NCBI GenBank assembly: GCA_003153505.1
Contig: PLZA01000074.1
Span: forward strand, 217,687 to 281,686
DNA length: 64,000 nt
DNA from: Candidatus Dormiibacterota bacterium
GTDB lineage: Bacteria > Chloroflexota > Dormibacteria > Aeolococcales > Aeolococcaceae
Direction of reading: 5' to 3'
A program made the translations under genes and the position numbers. How positions within the stretch are numbered: the stretch's first letter is position 1; every line of letters begins with the position of its first letter. Positions 49,730-57,470 of this stretch are shown here, piece by piece. The notes under the pieces were generated by a model that saw nothing but the letters and a program-made list of their open reading frames with translations, had not been told where the DNA came from and ran no database searches.

Positions 49730-50197
49730 CTACCCGGCGTCGGCGGGCCACGCCGGCTCTCCGCTGGTGAGGACCAGGGTGACCGGCCCGTCGTTGACCA
49801 GGTCGACCGCCATGTGGGCGCCGAACCTGCCCGTCTCGACGCGGTGGCCAAGCTCGCGCAGGGCTGCCACGAACACGCCATAGAGTTCGCCGGCCTGGTC
49901 CGGAGGCGCGGCCCGAATGAAGGAGGGGCGATGGCCGCGGGACGTGTCCGCGTGGAGCGTGAACTGGCTCACCACCAGCACGGCGCCACCGGCTGCGGCC
50001 ACGTCGAGGTTCATCCGCCCCTCGGCGTCGGGAAAGATCCGCAGCGTGGCGATCCGGCCGGCGAACCGCCGCGCCACGGCATCGTCGTCCCCAGGGCCGA
50101 CCGAGAGGAGGACGCACAGTCCGGCGTCAATTGCCCCCATCGTCTCCGTGTCCACGACGACCTTGGCGCGGGTGACCCGCTGGACAACAGCCCTCAC
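49730..50197 (-). CDS. dtd: D-aminoacyl-tRNA deacylase
   Basis: DTD removes D-amino acids mischarged onto tRNA. The 155-residue product from GTG 50197 starts VRAVVQRVTRAKVVVDTE and has LVVSQFTLHADTSRGHRPSF, with the catalytic SQFT motif, and GRFGAHMAVDLVNDGPVT. The GTG overlaps the stop of the preceding gene (GTGA), so the two are coupled. Confidence 0.95.
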   Translation of the reverse strand: MRAVVQRVTRAKVVVDTETMGAIDAGLCVLLSVGPGDDDAVARRFAGRIATLRIFPDAEGRMNLDVAAAGGAVLVVSQFTLHADTSRGHRPSFIRAAPPDQAGELYGVFVAALRELGHRVETGRFGAHMAVDLVNDGPVTLVLTSGEPAWPADAG

Positions 50198-50820
50198 TCG
50201 AGGAAACGCAGGCCGCGCCACATTCTGATTGCCTCCGCCTCGGCCTCCAGGAAGCTGGGCTGCGAATCACGCATGCCGTGGATGAGGAAGCTCCAGGCGC
50301 GGCGCTCGCCGTCGGCGCCGTCTCTCGTGCCGAAGGCGCTCCCCAGCGCGCGGGGCGGAAACATCTCAATCCGGTTGCCGTTGCGCATGCGCTTGAAGAT
50401 CGAACGCCGCACCAGGATCGACTCGAGTGCCCGCTGGTCGGCGAGCCTGCCGTTGACGAGGTCGACCACGCGCAGTTTGGCGATCGGGTTGTCAGGATCG
50501 CGGACCCCGCCGCGGCAGCAGAATCGCTCGGACAGGTCGCGGAGGACGAAGACAAGGGCGAGAGCATCAGTCTCGTCGCCGGCGACGCGGATGAAGCCCG
50601 CGGCGGAGAGGTCGGTCCCCGGCGGGTCATCGGCGAGATCCGCCGCCAGGGCCCGCTCGAAGAAGAGTTGTCCGAAGAGGTCGGTCGAATCTGCGTCGGC
50701 GAGCCAGGGGAGCTGGTCGCGCCATTCCCGGCCGCTGATCAGCTCGGTGAATCGGTCCTGTAATCGATCCCGGTCGGCTGCTGCAACGCCACGCACGCGA
50801 ACGTGGATGACCCGGGCCAT
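50194..50820 (-). CDS. Uncharacterised protein coupled to dtd
   Basis: I do not recognise this 208-residue soluble protein. It begins MARVIHVRVRGVAAADRDRL and contains DLFGQLFFERALAADLADDP, a central LALVFVLRDLSERFCCRGG and a C-terminal FLIHGMRDSQPSFLEAEAEA. ATG 50820 is preceded by TACAAT (minus strand, 50832-50827) at 6 nt, so an in-frame start at 50868 is rejected. It overlaps dtd by 4 nt. Confidence 0.7.
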   Translation of the reverse strand: MARVIHVRVRGVAAADRDRLQDRFTELISGREWRDQLPWLADADSTDLFGQLFFERALAADLADDPPGTDLSAAGFIRVAGDETDALALVFVLRDLSERFCCRGGVRDPDNPIAKLRVVDLVNGRLADQRALESILVRRSIFKRMRNGNRIEMFPPRALGSAFGTRDGADGERRAWSFLIHGMRDSQPSFLEAEAEAIRMWRGLRFLE

Positions 50821-50826
50821 GCTTTG

Positions 50827-50832
50827 ATTGTA
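50827..50832 (-). promoter_or_regulatory. -10 element of an apparent leaderless promoter (50820-50194 gene and dtd)
   Basis: On the minus strand TACAAT is followed by 6 nt and the ATG at 50820. There is no Shine-Dalgarno sequence in the remaining space. Confidence 0.55.
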
Positions 50833-50882
50833 CGGGCGCTTCCGTGGACCAAACGCGCCATGGGACACGCGTGGCGGGCCGC

Positions 50883-50888
50883 TACACT
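50883..50888 (+). promoter_or_regulatory. -10 element upstream of tRNA-Phe
   Basis: TACACT ends 12 nt before the mature tRNA 5' end. A clear -35 is not seen. Confidence 0.45.
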
Positions 50889-50900
50889 GCGTCGCGGATC

Positions 50901-50976
50901 GCCGAGGTAGCTCAGTTGGTAGAGCACAGGTCTGAAAAACCTGGTGTCGACAGTTCGATCCTGTCCCTCGGCACCA
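50901..50976 (+). tRNA. tRNA-Phe (anticodon GAA)
   Basis: The acceptor pairs GCCGAGG with CCTCGGC, followed by A and an encoded CCA. The anticodon stem CAGGT/ACCTG holds loop CTGAAAA. The T-arm is GACAG/CTGTC around TTCGATC. An integrase gene starts 170 nt downstream in the same direction, so the tRNA 3' end is the likely attachment site. Confidence 0.97.
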
Positions 50977-51035
50977 TCATTTTGAATACGAAGCTGCACC
51001 TTGTGAGCGCCTAAGAACCACAGATTTGTATCAAA

Positions 51036-51065
51036 TGACACCTTCGCTGACACCTTCGTGAAGGT
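51036..51065 (+). repeat. Tandem repeat and palindrome between tRNA-Phe and integrase
   Basis: TGACACCTTCG occurs at 51036-51046 and 51048-51058, a 12-bp period. The second copy runs into an inverted repeat, ACCTTC-GT-GAAGGT, at 51052-51065. The location 60 nt from the tRNA end and just before the integrase fits arm-type integrase sites or an integrase operator. Confidence 0.65.
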
Positions 51066-51145
51066 TTCTCGCTAGAATCAAAGCGATTCGGCGGAGGTTT
51101 CGGGCGACCGAAGCGTTGCTGAAGTGGCTGGCTCGTGGAGGTGAT

Positions 51146-52341
51146 GTGGCGGTGGACCCCAATGTCCCGGTGGCTACAGAACCAGGCCGGTCTCGCGCCC
51201 ACAGGCGGCGCGACCCCGGCGACGGCTCGATCTTCCAGCGGAGCGATGGTCGCTGGGTCGCCCGGCTCAGGGACTCAGCAGGACGTCCCCGCTACCTCTA
51301 CGCGAAGGATCGCGCCCACGCCAAGCAACGCCTTAACGAAGCGCAGACGGTGGTCCACACGGGCCAGCCGCTCCCGGACCAACGCCTGACCTTTGGGAGG
51401 TATCTCCTGGACTGGGTCGCCGGGCTAGGCGCTGGCGTCAAGCCACGGACCGTCGCCTACTACGAGACGTACGTGCGCCGGCACCTGCTTCCGAGCGACC
51501 TGGCCCAAAAGCCCCTGGCTCGCCTTGAGCCGGCCGATCTGCGCCGGCTGTATGCGGCGAAGCTGAACTCAGGGCTCAGCTCGACCTCCGTGCATCACTC
51601 CATGCGGTCATTCATGTGGCCCTGCAGCGAGCCGTGGACGACGGCATTCTGGGGCGCAACGTTGCCGCGCTCGTAGGTCGGTCGAACCGGCCCAAGGTCC
51701 GGCACGTTGAGATGAATACGATCGCCGCCGGCGATGAGCCCCACCGGTTTCTCGAGGCTGCCAAAGGGGAGCGTTTGGAGGCGCTCCTGGTCCTGGCGCT
51801 CACGACCGGGATGCGCCGGGGCGAGCTGCTGGCTCTTCGGTGGAAGGATGTCGACCTCGATCGGGGTGTGCTGGCCGTGACAGGGTCCCTCCAAGGGGAG
51901 TCGCGGCCGACTCTCAACATCGCAAGCCCGAAGTCAGGAAAGTCTCGGTCGGTCGCCCTGGGCACGATCGCAGTGGCCGCCCTCCGAGACCATCGCAAGC
52001 GTCAGGCGCAGGAGCAACTCGTCGTGGGCAGCGAGTGGCGCGACCTCGGCTTGGTCTTCTCGACGGAATACGGCGACTTCCTTTCTCCGACCACGTTGCG
52101 ACTGGCGCTACGACGTGTGCTCACTCGAGCCCGCCTCCCGACCATCCGATTCCATGACCTGCGCCACAGCGCGGCGACGCTCATGCTCAGCCGCGGCGTG
52201 CATCCGAAGATGGCTTCGGAGATGCTCGGTCATTCGACGATCGCCATCACGCTCGACCTTTACTCGCATGTCAGCGCGAATATGCAGCGTCAGGCGGCGG
52301 ACGCCATCGACGCAGCCTTGGCCGATCCGGCGCCCGGATAG
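51146..52341 (+). pseudogene. Tyrosine recombinase/integrase, interrupted by a 1-base frameshift
   Basis: The N-terminal part (from GTG 51146, with GGAGG upstream) has a basic AP2-like arm-binding region, DGSIFQRSDGRWVARLRDSA, and the SAM-like core-binding domain. Its frame goes off near 51598 after SSTSVHH. The other frame continues as LHAVIHVALQRAVDDG, the canonical order, if one C is restored at 51598/51599. The catalytic part is complete: Arg in TTGMRRGELLALRW, His-x-x-Arg in FHDLRHSAATLM, and MLGHSTIAITLDLYSHV with the Tyr. Either the gene is inactive or the assembly lost one base. It would have integrated the island at tRNA-Phe. Confidence 0.88.
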
Positions 52342-52496
52342 GGTCGCTCCCAGCTCTGGGTGCGAGGTCGGCTACGGTTTCTTCCGGCGGAAGGCGCGTC
52401 ATAACAGGCGCCAGGTGTCGTGGATCACACCCACGCTACGCGAAGCGCCAATCAGCCCGAACCCAGATGGGATAGCTATCGGCCGTCTTCCGCCGT

Positions 52497-52508
52497 TATC
52501 GTGGCTGC
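52497..52508 (+). promoter_or_regulatory. -10 element of an apparent leaderless promoter (PIN-like gene)
   Basis: TATCGT (52497-52502) is followed by 6 nt and the GTG at 52509. There is no Shine-Dalgarno sequence between them. Confidence 0.5.
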
Positions 52509-53399
52509 GTGGCGATCTACCGACCATGGTCGAACACGGCGAGCGAGAGCATGCGGGCAATCCGTTCAGGAGTCGACGGGCTGGGGAATGTGTACCTAAA
52601 GTCAGCGCTCCTTGACCTATTAGACAGGCCAGCGCCGGGTGCGTCGATTCTCGGGTGGGCACTTCGGGACCCGCAGGTCTGGCCAATCAGTTACGCCGTC
52701 AGGTCTTCGATGTATAGCCACATTCAGACAGTCGGCTGGGTGCTTTCTCAATTTGAAGCTGCCGTCGAGGCACATGCGGAGAGAGATGCTTCGAAGCGTG
52801 TTGGCGAGCGGCACATCGCGAAGGTGTTTGCGGAAGTTGGACCGAACGAGGTTGGCAGTATTCAACTCAATGCGCGACGGCTATTAGAGTCGGTGACTGA
52901 CGCAGAGTTGGGCCCCCCACTCAGTGCCGCGGAACTCGATGGTTGGCACGGTCTTCTTGACGCAAATATCATTGGCCGCTCTCACCCCGTTGAGCAAGTC
53001 GATTGGACAGGAACTCTAAACGTGAGTCGCGCGACGCTATGGGTGAGCGCATCCTTACTTCGAGAACTGGACGTGCTGGTCAATCAGCGTTCCGAAGACG
53101 CTTTCCGCCGCCACTGTCGCCGCTTCGCGGCATGGTTGCTCCCGCGAGTTCGGGAGGTAAGTCGCAGCGGGGTCGACGTACGAAGCGATACGACTTTGCG
53201 GTTTTGGCCGAGGAATAGCCTCGGTGGGATGCGTGACATTGATCATCTAGAGGCGGCGACAGAGTTGCGCGAACGTGGAGTACGCATCTGCCTGGTAACA
53301 AATGATCTGAACCTAAGTGCCCAGGCCTCGCTTGCGGGTCTGCCCACCCAGAGATCGCTCTCCGCCTGGCACGCTTCCGAGCCGAAACGCGAAGACTAA
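52509..53399 (+). CDS. Protein with C-terminal PIN-like ribonuclease domain
   Basis: The 296-residue product has a helical N-terminal half of unknown kind (about 1-145). A PIN-like half follows: Asp151 in LLDANIIGRS, Glu186 and Asp188 in SASLLRELDVL, Asp in RDIDHLEAATELRERG and the Thr264-Asn-Asp266 motif in ICLVTNDLNLS. These four positions match the acidic site and the T-x-D motif of PIN nucleases, which usually cut RNA. It is convergent with, and overlaps by 4 nt, the AIPR gene. Base composition is clearly lower in GC than the core genes. It could be a stand-alone toxin-like or defence effector (inference). Confidence 0.62.
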   Translation: MAIYRPWSNTASESMRAIRSGVDGLGNVYLKSALLDLLDRPAPGASILGWALRDPQVWPISYAVRSSMYSHIQTVGWVLSQFEAAVEAHAERDASKRVGERHIAKVFAEVGPNEVGSIQLNARRLLESVTDAELGPPLSAAELDGWHGLLDANIIGRSHPVEQVDWTGTLNVSRATLWVSASLLRELDVLVNQRSEDAFRRHCRRFAAWLLPRVREVSRSGVDVRSDTTLRFWPRNSLGGMRDIDHLEAATELRERGVRICLVTNDLNLSAQASLAGLPTQRSLSAWHASEPKRED

Positions 53400-55219
53400 C
53401 CCGTGCCGGGTCGTGGCGGCACCGTTGGGCGGGACCTAGCCCGTGGGACGGTAGGAGGCGTTCGCCGACTCTTCGAAGGCGGCCCGCTGGGCGCCACGCG
53501 TGTCTTCCGCAGGTATCGGTCCAGCGCAGCGGCCTTGACCGAGTCGGTGAACGTTTGCACTTTCACCGAGTCCCTTGTGAGCACGGCCCCGTCCAGTGCG
53601 GCATCAACTGCCACCATGGCCTCCCTGAACGTGTCGACCGCGAGCTCGTCAGACCACACGACATCACAAATCTTCCCGCACTCCACATCGATCTTGTTTG
53701 CTGTGAGGGCGGGCATCTGGTCGCCAACGACGATGTATCGGACCGCCATCAGCAGGTGGTATCGCGGGGGCTTGTAGTAGTTGGGAAGCAGCCCGTTTCG
53801 AAAGAGGTACTCTAGTTTGTAATAGGCGTAGGCCGAGGCGTAATAGGTTTCAAGCCGATGCTGATCGTTAAAGATCTTTGTCCCGACCTGTGCGCGAAGG
53901 TCAGAGTAGTAGCGGCTAGCGCGATGGGCCTCGTCGAGAAACATCGCTGCGAAGGCTCTTATTTGTTGGGGCTTGCTGATAATTCGGACCTTCTCGACGC
54001 CACTCATGCTGCTGTATTGTTTCGAGCGACGCTCATAGTGGAGCTTCTTCTTATCCGGGTACGCGTCGAACATCGCCTCTAGACGCTTTTGGAAACCGCT
54101 CAGGGCATACAGGTCCTCGGCCGTGACCTGCGTCTGCCGGTTGGTGGCGGTGATGATTGCGTTGATGATGTCCTCGTCAGACGTAGCAATAACCTTCAAG
54201 GGTATTTGGACATCGTCGCCAAGGGCGTCCCGCTCGCCATAAAGCACGTGACTTGTTTGGCAGCCGTTTACAATCTGATAGTCCGTAAGAACGAAGCGAT
54301 TACCTGTGGTTCGGAGTCCACGAGTCACAAGCGTAACGCCGTTGTTCAGTACTGCGAAGCGGCCTTGAGCCCCAGTATCCTGCAGCGTCTGCCGGATCTC
54401 GCCGTTGATCGCATTGTAGTCCTGGAAGTCGCGGACGTTATCGTAGAAGAGCGCCTTTCGTATGTTTCCGGCGCGGTCTCTGATCAGCGTCAAGAACTCC
54501 TTGGCGGAAACCACGCCAAGGTAGGCTTCGGAGACTCCCTCAATCTCTGGTAGAAGCACCTTGGTCGCGAAGGTAAATTCAGCTGTCACGCTATTCTTGC
54601 TTCGCTGGTAGCTCTCGTGAAGTTCGTCGGCCCCCATTGGAAGGAATGCGACGTCGCTGAACAGCCCGCCGCTGCGTAGCTGCTCTATTCCCTTAGCGAT
54701 TTTGGCCTTGAGATACGGGTCCTCCTTCCATTGACCCGTGGTCACATAGGCCATTAGACATGAAGGCTTGTGGCGACGGAAGGAGATGCTGTTGTCATAA
54801 AGCCAGGCCATTAGTAAGTGAGCGTTTGCGATCGCTTCCGACATAGGTAACGCCGGCGACTCGCGAAGAAACTCCTCGACGCCCTCGAAGAGTGAGGTGA
54901 TCTCGTGGCCGCTGAAGCCGCTCGTCGACTTCGCTTGGACGAAGACGAATTGGACGTCCAGGTAGCCGTTGACGGCCAAGAGATCCTGTGCTTCGTCCAC
55001 CGAGGTTACTAGCGCTCCGTTGACAATGACTGCGATCCCGTCCAGCCCTAGATCGTCGGGGCCGCCGACATGAACGTCGGCGACGCTGAACTCGTCGTCG
55101 TAGGCGTCTGCTACGACGCAGAAGTCGGCAAAGAGCTCGAAGAGGTCGGGCTCGTCCATCTCGCCTAAGGTTTGTTCCTGACGGAAGCTGTCGAGATGGG
55201 ATCTAGTGATCCGGTCCAT
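53396..55219 (-). CDS. AIPR (abortive infection phage resistance) family protein
   Basis: The 607-residue product contains the AIPR core: NVRDFQDYNAINGEIRQTL, RFAVLNNGVTLVTRGL and DYQIVNGCQTSHVLYGE (about residues 260-345). The N-terminal domain shows a PD-(D/E)xK-like arrangement, Asp60 in LGLDGIAVIVNG and Gln95-x-Lys97 in FVFVQAKST, suggesting a nuclease. Family members are linked to phage exclusion, with no established mechanism. The ATG follows a GGGGG tract. Codon use includes many AT-ending codons, as expected for acquired DNA. Confidence 0.85.
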   Translation of the reverse strand: MDRITRSHLDSFRQEQTLGEMDEPDLFELFADFCVVADAYDDEFSVADVHVGGPDDLGLDGIAVIVNGALVTSVDEAQDLLAVNGYLDVQFVFVQAKSTSGFSGHEITSLFEGVEEFLRESPALPMSEAIANAHLLMAWLYDNSISFRRHKPSCLMAYVTTGQWKEDPYLKAKIAKGIEQLRSGGLFSDVAFLPMGADELHESYQRSKNSVTAEFTFATKVLLPEIEGVSEAYLGVVSAKEFLTLIRDRAGNIRKALFYDNVRDFQDYNAINGEIRQTLQDTGAQGRFAVLNNGVTLVTRGLRTTGNRFVLTDYQIVNGCQTSHVLYGERDALGDDVQIPLKVIATSDEDIINAIITATNRQTQVTAEDLYALSGFQKRLEAMFDAYPDKKKLHYERRSKQYSSMSGVEKVRIISKPQQIRAFAAMFLDEAHRASRYYSDLRAQVGTKIFNDQHRLETYYASAYAYYKLEYLFRNGLLPNYYKPPRYHLLMAVRYIVVGDQMPALTANKIDVECGKICDVVWSDELAVDTFREAMVAVDAALDGAVLTRDSVKVQTFTDSVKAAALDRYLRKTRVAPSGPPSKSRRTPPTVPRARSRPTVPPRPGTG

Positions 55220-55596
55220 TTGCCCCCTGATTTGTAGCGAATGGCGAGTCTCCCTCGACGCGCACTTAGGCTTGATTAAACAGCATCGCTACGGCGCCCA
55301 TCCAATCCGCCAAAGGGGTGCGCCGACAGTAGGAGACAGTCAACCTCTAGATCAGGTCATGCTCCTAGGCCGCAGACTGGGTAGGGCCGTTGGTGTCTGC
55401 GACGGCGCCTAAATGTCGATTCAGGCGGCCGGTTTGACGCGTTGCGACCGTGCCGAGGTCGAGGCTTGGGTTAGCGGAGCTGCCACCGAACCACCGTAAG
55501 ATCACTGGCACACAATCCGGCACACAAAATCTAGGTCGATTCGCAGCCGTGCATTCCAATCCCGGTGCCCCCGGCGCCCCCACCTTTACAGCGGCC
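55220..55596 (+). other. 377-bp gap with a tandem repeat and a tRNA-like scrap, no gene called
   Basis: No coding frame here has family-like content. An open frame from 55450 runs into the next gene, but its first 49 residues look non-coding. The stretch holds the 12-bp-period repeat at 55507-55527 and a GC-rich segment at 55551-55580 that resembles a tRNA 3' end. Confidence 0.6.
55507..55527 (+). repeat. Tandem 9-bp repeat, 12-bp period
   Basis: GGCACACAA occurs at 55507-55515 and 55519-55527. The period equals that of the repeat beside tRNA-Phe, although the sequence differs. It lies about 25 nt from a tRNA-like 3' fragment. Confidence 0.7.
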
Positions 55597-56394
55597 ATGA
55601 GGGAGCTTGTGCTTCAACTGAGCGACGCGCTGACGGGCGGCGACGATCTCGACGCTGAGAACGCTTTGGAGCGCGTTATGACTGGGTTATGGTTCGGTCT
55701 CGTCTCACGAGCCACGGCCGTCGGGGCGCTCGCTGACGTTCCCATAGCGCGAGCCGCAATGTACGACTGCCTTAGGACGATGTGCGAGGCGATTGCACAC
55801 GTTACTTGGATCACCGCTCGCCCGCCCGACATGTTGGCACGAGCCGTATGTATCGAACTCGGTCAAGCGAAGGCAGATGTTCACAACCGCCGTCGACTGG
55901 TAACAATACAGAACGCCCCATGGATCTCGGATCAGATACGCAGTGCCTTCAGACACAGCTTGGAAGAAGGTGAGCGCGCCGAGGAACTAGTGCGGGTTGA
56001 CCACGCCACGCCGTGCCCACGCTGCCGAGGACGTGGGCGCGGCGAGGGTACGGCCTCGAGCTGGTTGCGCGATCGAGCTAGCCGTCGTGACGCAGCCGTC
56101 GAGGATGTGAACCGATACACGATCTGGGTGTGGTGCTCTGCATACGCCCATCAGCTGGCTCCACAGCTGCATACGCGCGAGGAAGCTAACTATGTCGACT
56201 TGCCCGAGGTAAGGGCACAACAGGCCGTTGGCTGGGCAATGCAATTGCTACTCACGTCGACCCCTGAAATCGCGTACGCGCTCCGACCAGACGCGGCGGA
56301 TGACATTCGAGGTGTACGAACTTGGTGGGAGCGCGATATGGTCGAGCGGTATCCATGGCTCCGGTCACACCTGGTTGGTGGTCGCCGCGACTAG
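55597..56394 (+). CDS. Hypothetical protein, possibly HEPN-like
   Basis: From ATG 55597 the product has 265 residues. It is mostly helical with many Arg and Ala, a single CxxC in ATPCPRCRGRGRGEG (about residue 145) and the segment YTIWVWCSAYAHQLAPQLHT. The last resembles the Tyr-Ser-His pattern of DUF5677/HEPN-type proteins. I see no R-x4-6-H catalytic motif, so this is only a suggestion. It lies in the defence-rich island between the AIPR gene and a decayed stretch. Confidence 0.55.
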   Translation: MRELVLQLSDALTGGDDLDAENALERVMTGLWFGLVSRATAVGALADVPIARAAMYDCLRTMCEAIAHVTWITARPPDMLARAVCIELGQAKADVHNRRRLVTIQNAPWISDQIRSAFRHSLEEGERAEELVRVDHATPCPRCRGRGRGEGTASSWLRDRASRRDAAVEDVNRYTIWVWCSAYAHQLAPQLHTREEANYVDLPEVRAQQAVGWAMQLLLTSTPEIAYALRPDAADDIRGVRTWWERDMVERYPWLRSHLVGGRRD

Positions 56395-57470
56395 AGGCAG
56401 GGTGCACGGTGCACGCGCGGGACCGGAACGCGCGGGTCGAGCGGGACACGCGCCGTATCTAAAAGGGCTTTCGGTCACATGCCACTAGGCATTTGCCGAG
56501 GGTGATCGTCGAATGCCCGTCTGTCGTCAGGTGACGACATCCTGTTGCTTATGCAGGCAGCAGATTGCTAAGGGTCCTCCGGGCTGAAAAACGAATGCCC
56601 ATGCCGGCGGTTAAGGGTTAGGGGCCCGCAGGCTTTCTGATCAACGGATGGATCGTCGATCGCGCTTGGGACACATGCCTATCGCAGTGACCTGTGTGGA
56701 ACCAACGCGTTCTAATACTGACCCTTCCGCACCCAGTCGTTTGACTCGCGTTCTACATCGTAGACTGGCTCGATGTCGCCGATCGAGGCACCTAGGTAGA
56801 AATAGACTATCCGCAAGCGCACGTCTCCGAGAAGCGGGTCGGGGGCACCGTTAGCGAGGCCTTGGCCGCGTCTGCGACGGCGGCCTCCCAACGGCGCTTA
56901 CTCGCAGCTGACGCTCCCGAGAATTTCGGAATGCCAGGAACCGCAAAGCTCAGAGCCATCGCGAGAGAATACGCGGACTTAGGGTTAGGCAGCGATGAGG
57001 CCGAGGTTGGACGGATCCGATGGAGCGGAGGTCTGGCGACCGCTGGGACGATCGTCAGCTGATTGATCGGTACATTGCGGCGGATCAACCTGCAGGCGGA
57101 TCATTAGGGGTACTAACGGCATAGCTCTCTTCAGTCGGCCGGCGATGAGGCTCCCATCGAGCAAGTATTGTCGTCACTTTGGGCGGGATGCGCCTCGCGC
57201 CCGCGCGGGGCGGTCGCGAACACCTGAGTTCGACGACGAATACAGCCGGTTGACAACGGGCGAGCGTGACGACAGCTCCGATGGAGGTTGTTCGAGCGAT
57301 TGCTCGTCGTGCCGAAAGACTCAGTGCCTCTTGATGACGACGACCTAGCCGAACGCGGAATCGGAGGGGCTTGCGCGTAGGTGTCATGACCCGGTGCTCG
57401 ACGACATCGTGTGCGGTCCACGGTATTCGATTGGAGCCGTTCAGACCGACCGTCGCCCTAGGCGTGCAGC
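56395..57470 (+). other. 1.08-kb stretch without a convincing gene, probably decayed
   Basis: Short open frames occur on both strands but none has a good start, ribosome-binding site or family match. The best is a plus-strand frame with TAG just upstream of 56797 and reading to 57062, containing AREYADLGLGSDEAEVGRIR. It has no ATG before mid-frame and may be the 3' remnant of a lost gene. A perfect palindrome lies at 56522-56539. GC content is lower than the core genes. Confidence 0.55.
56522..56539 (+). repeat. Perfect 8-bp-arm palindrome
   Basis: TGTCGTCA-GG-TGACGACA is a dyad with an 8-bp arm and a GG centre, the size of a dimeric repressor operator. No gene start follows within 100 bp that I can support. 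Confidence 0.65.

Noticed and set aside
56611-56625. GGTTAAGGGTTAGGGG stretch resembling telomere-like repeats
   Set aside because: Only about two imperfect units, so there is no array and no functional inference.
57085-57421. Two overlapping minus-strand frames of about 100 residues
   Set aside because: No ribosome-binding site, Arg/Pro-rich composition and no family resemblance. They are left within the decayed stretch.
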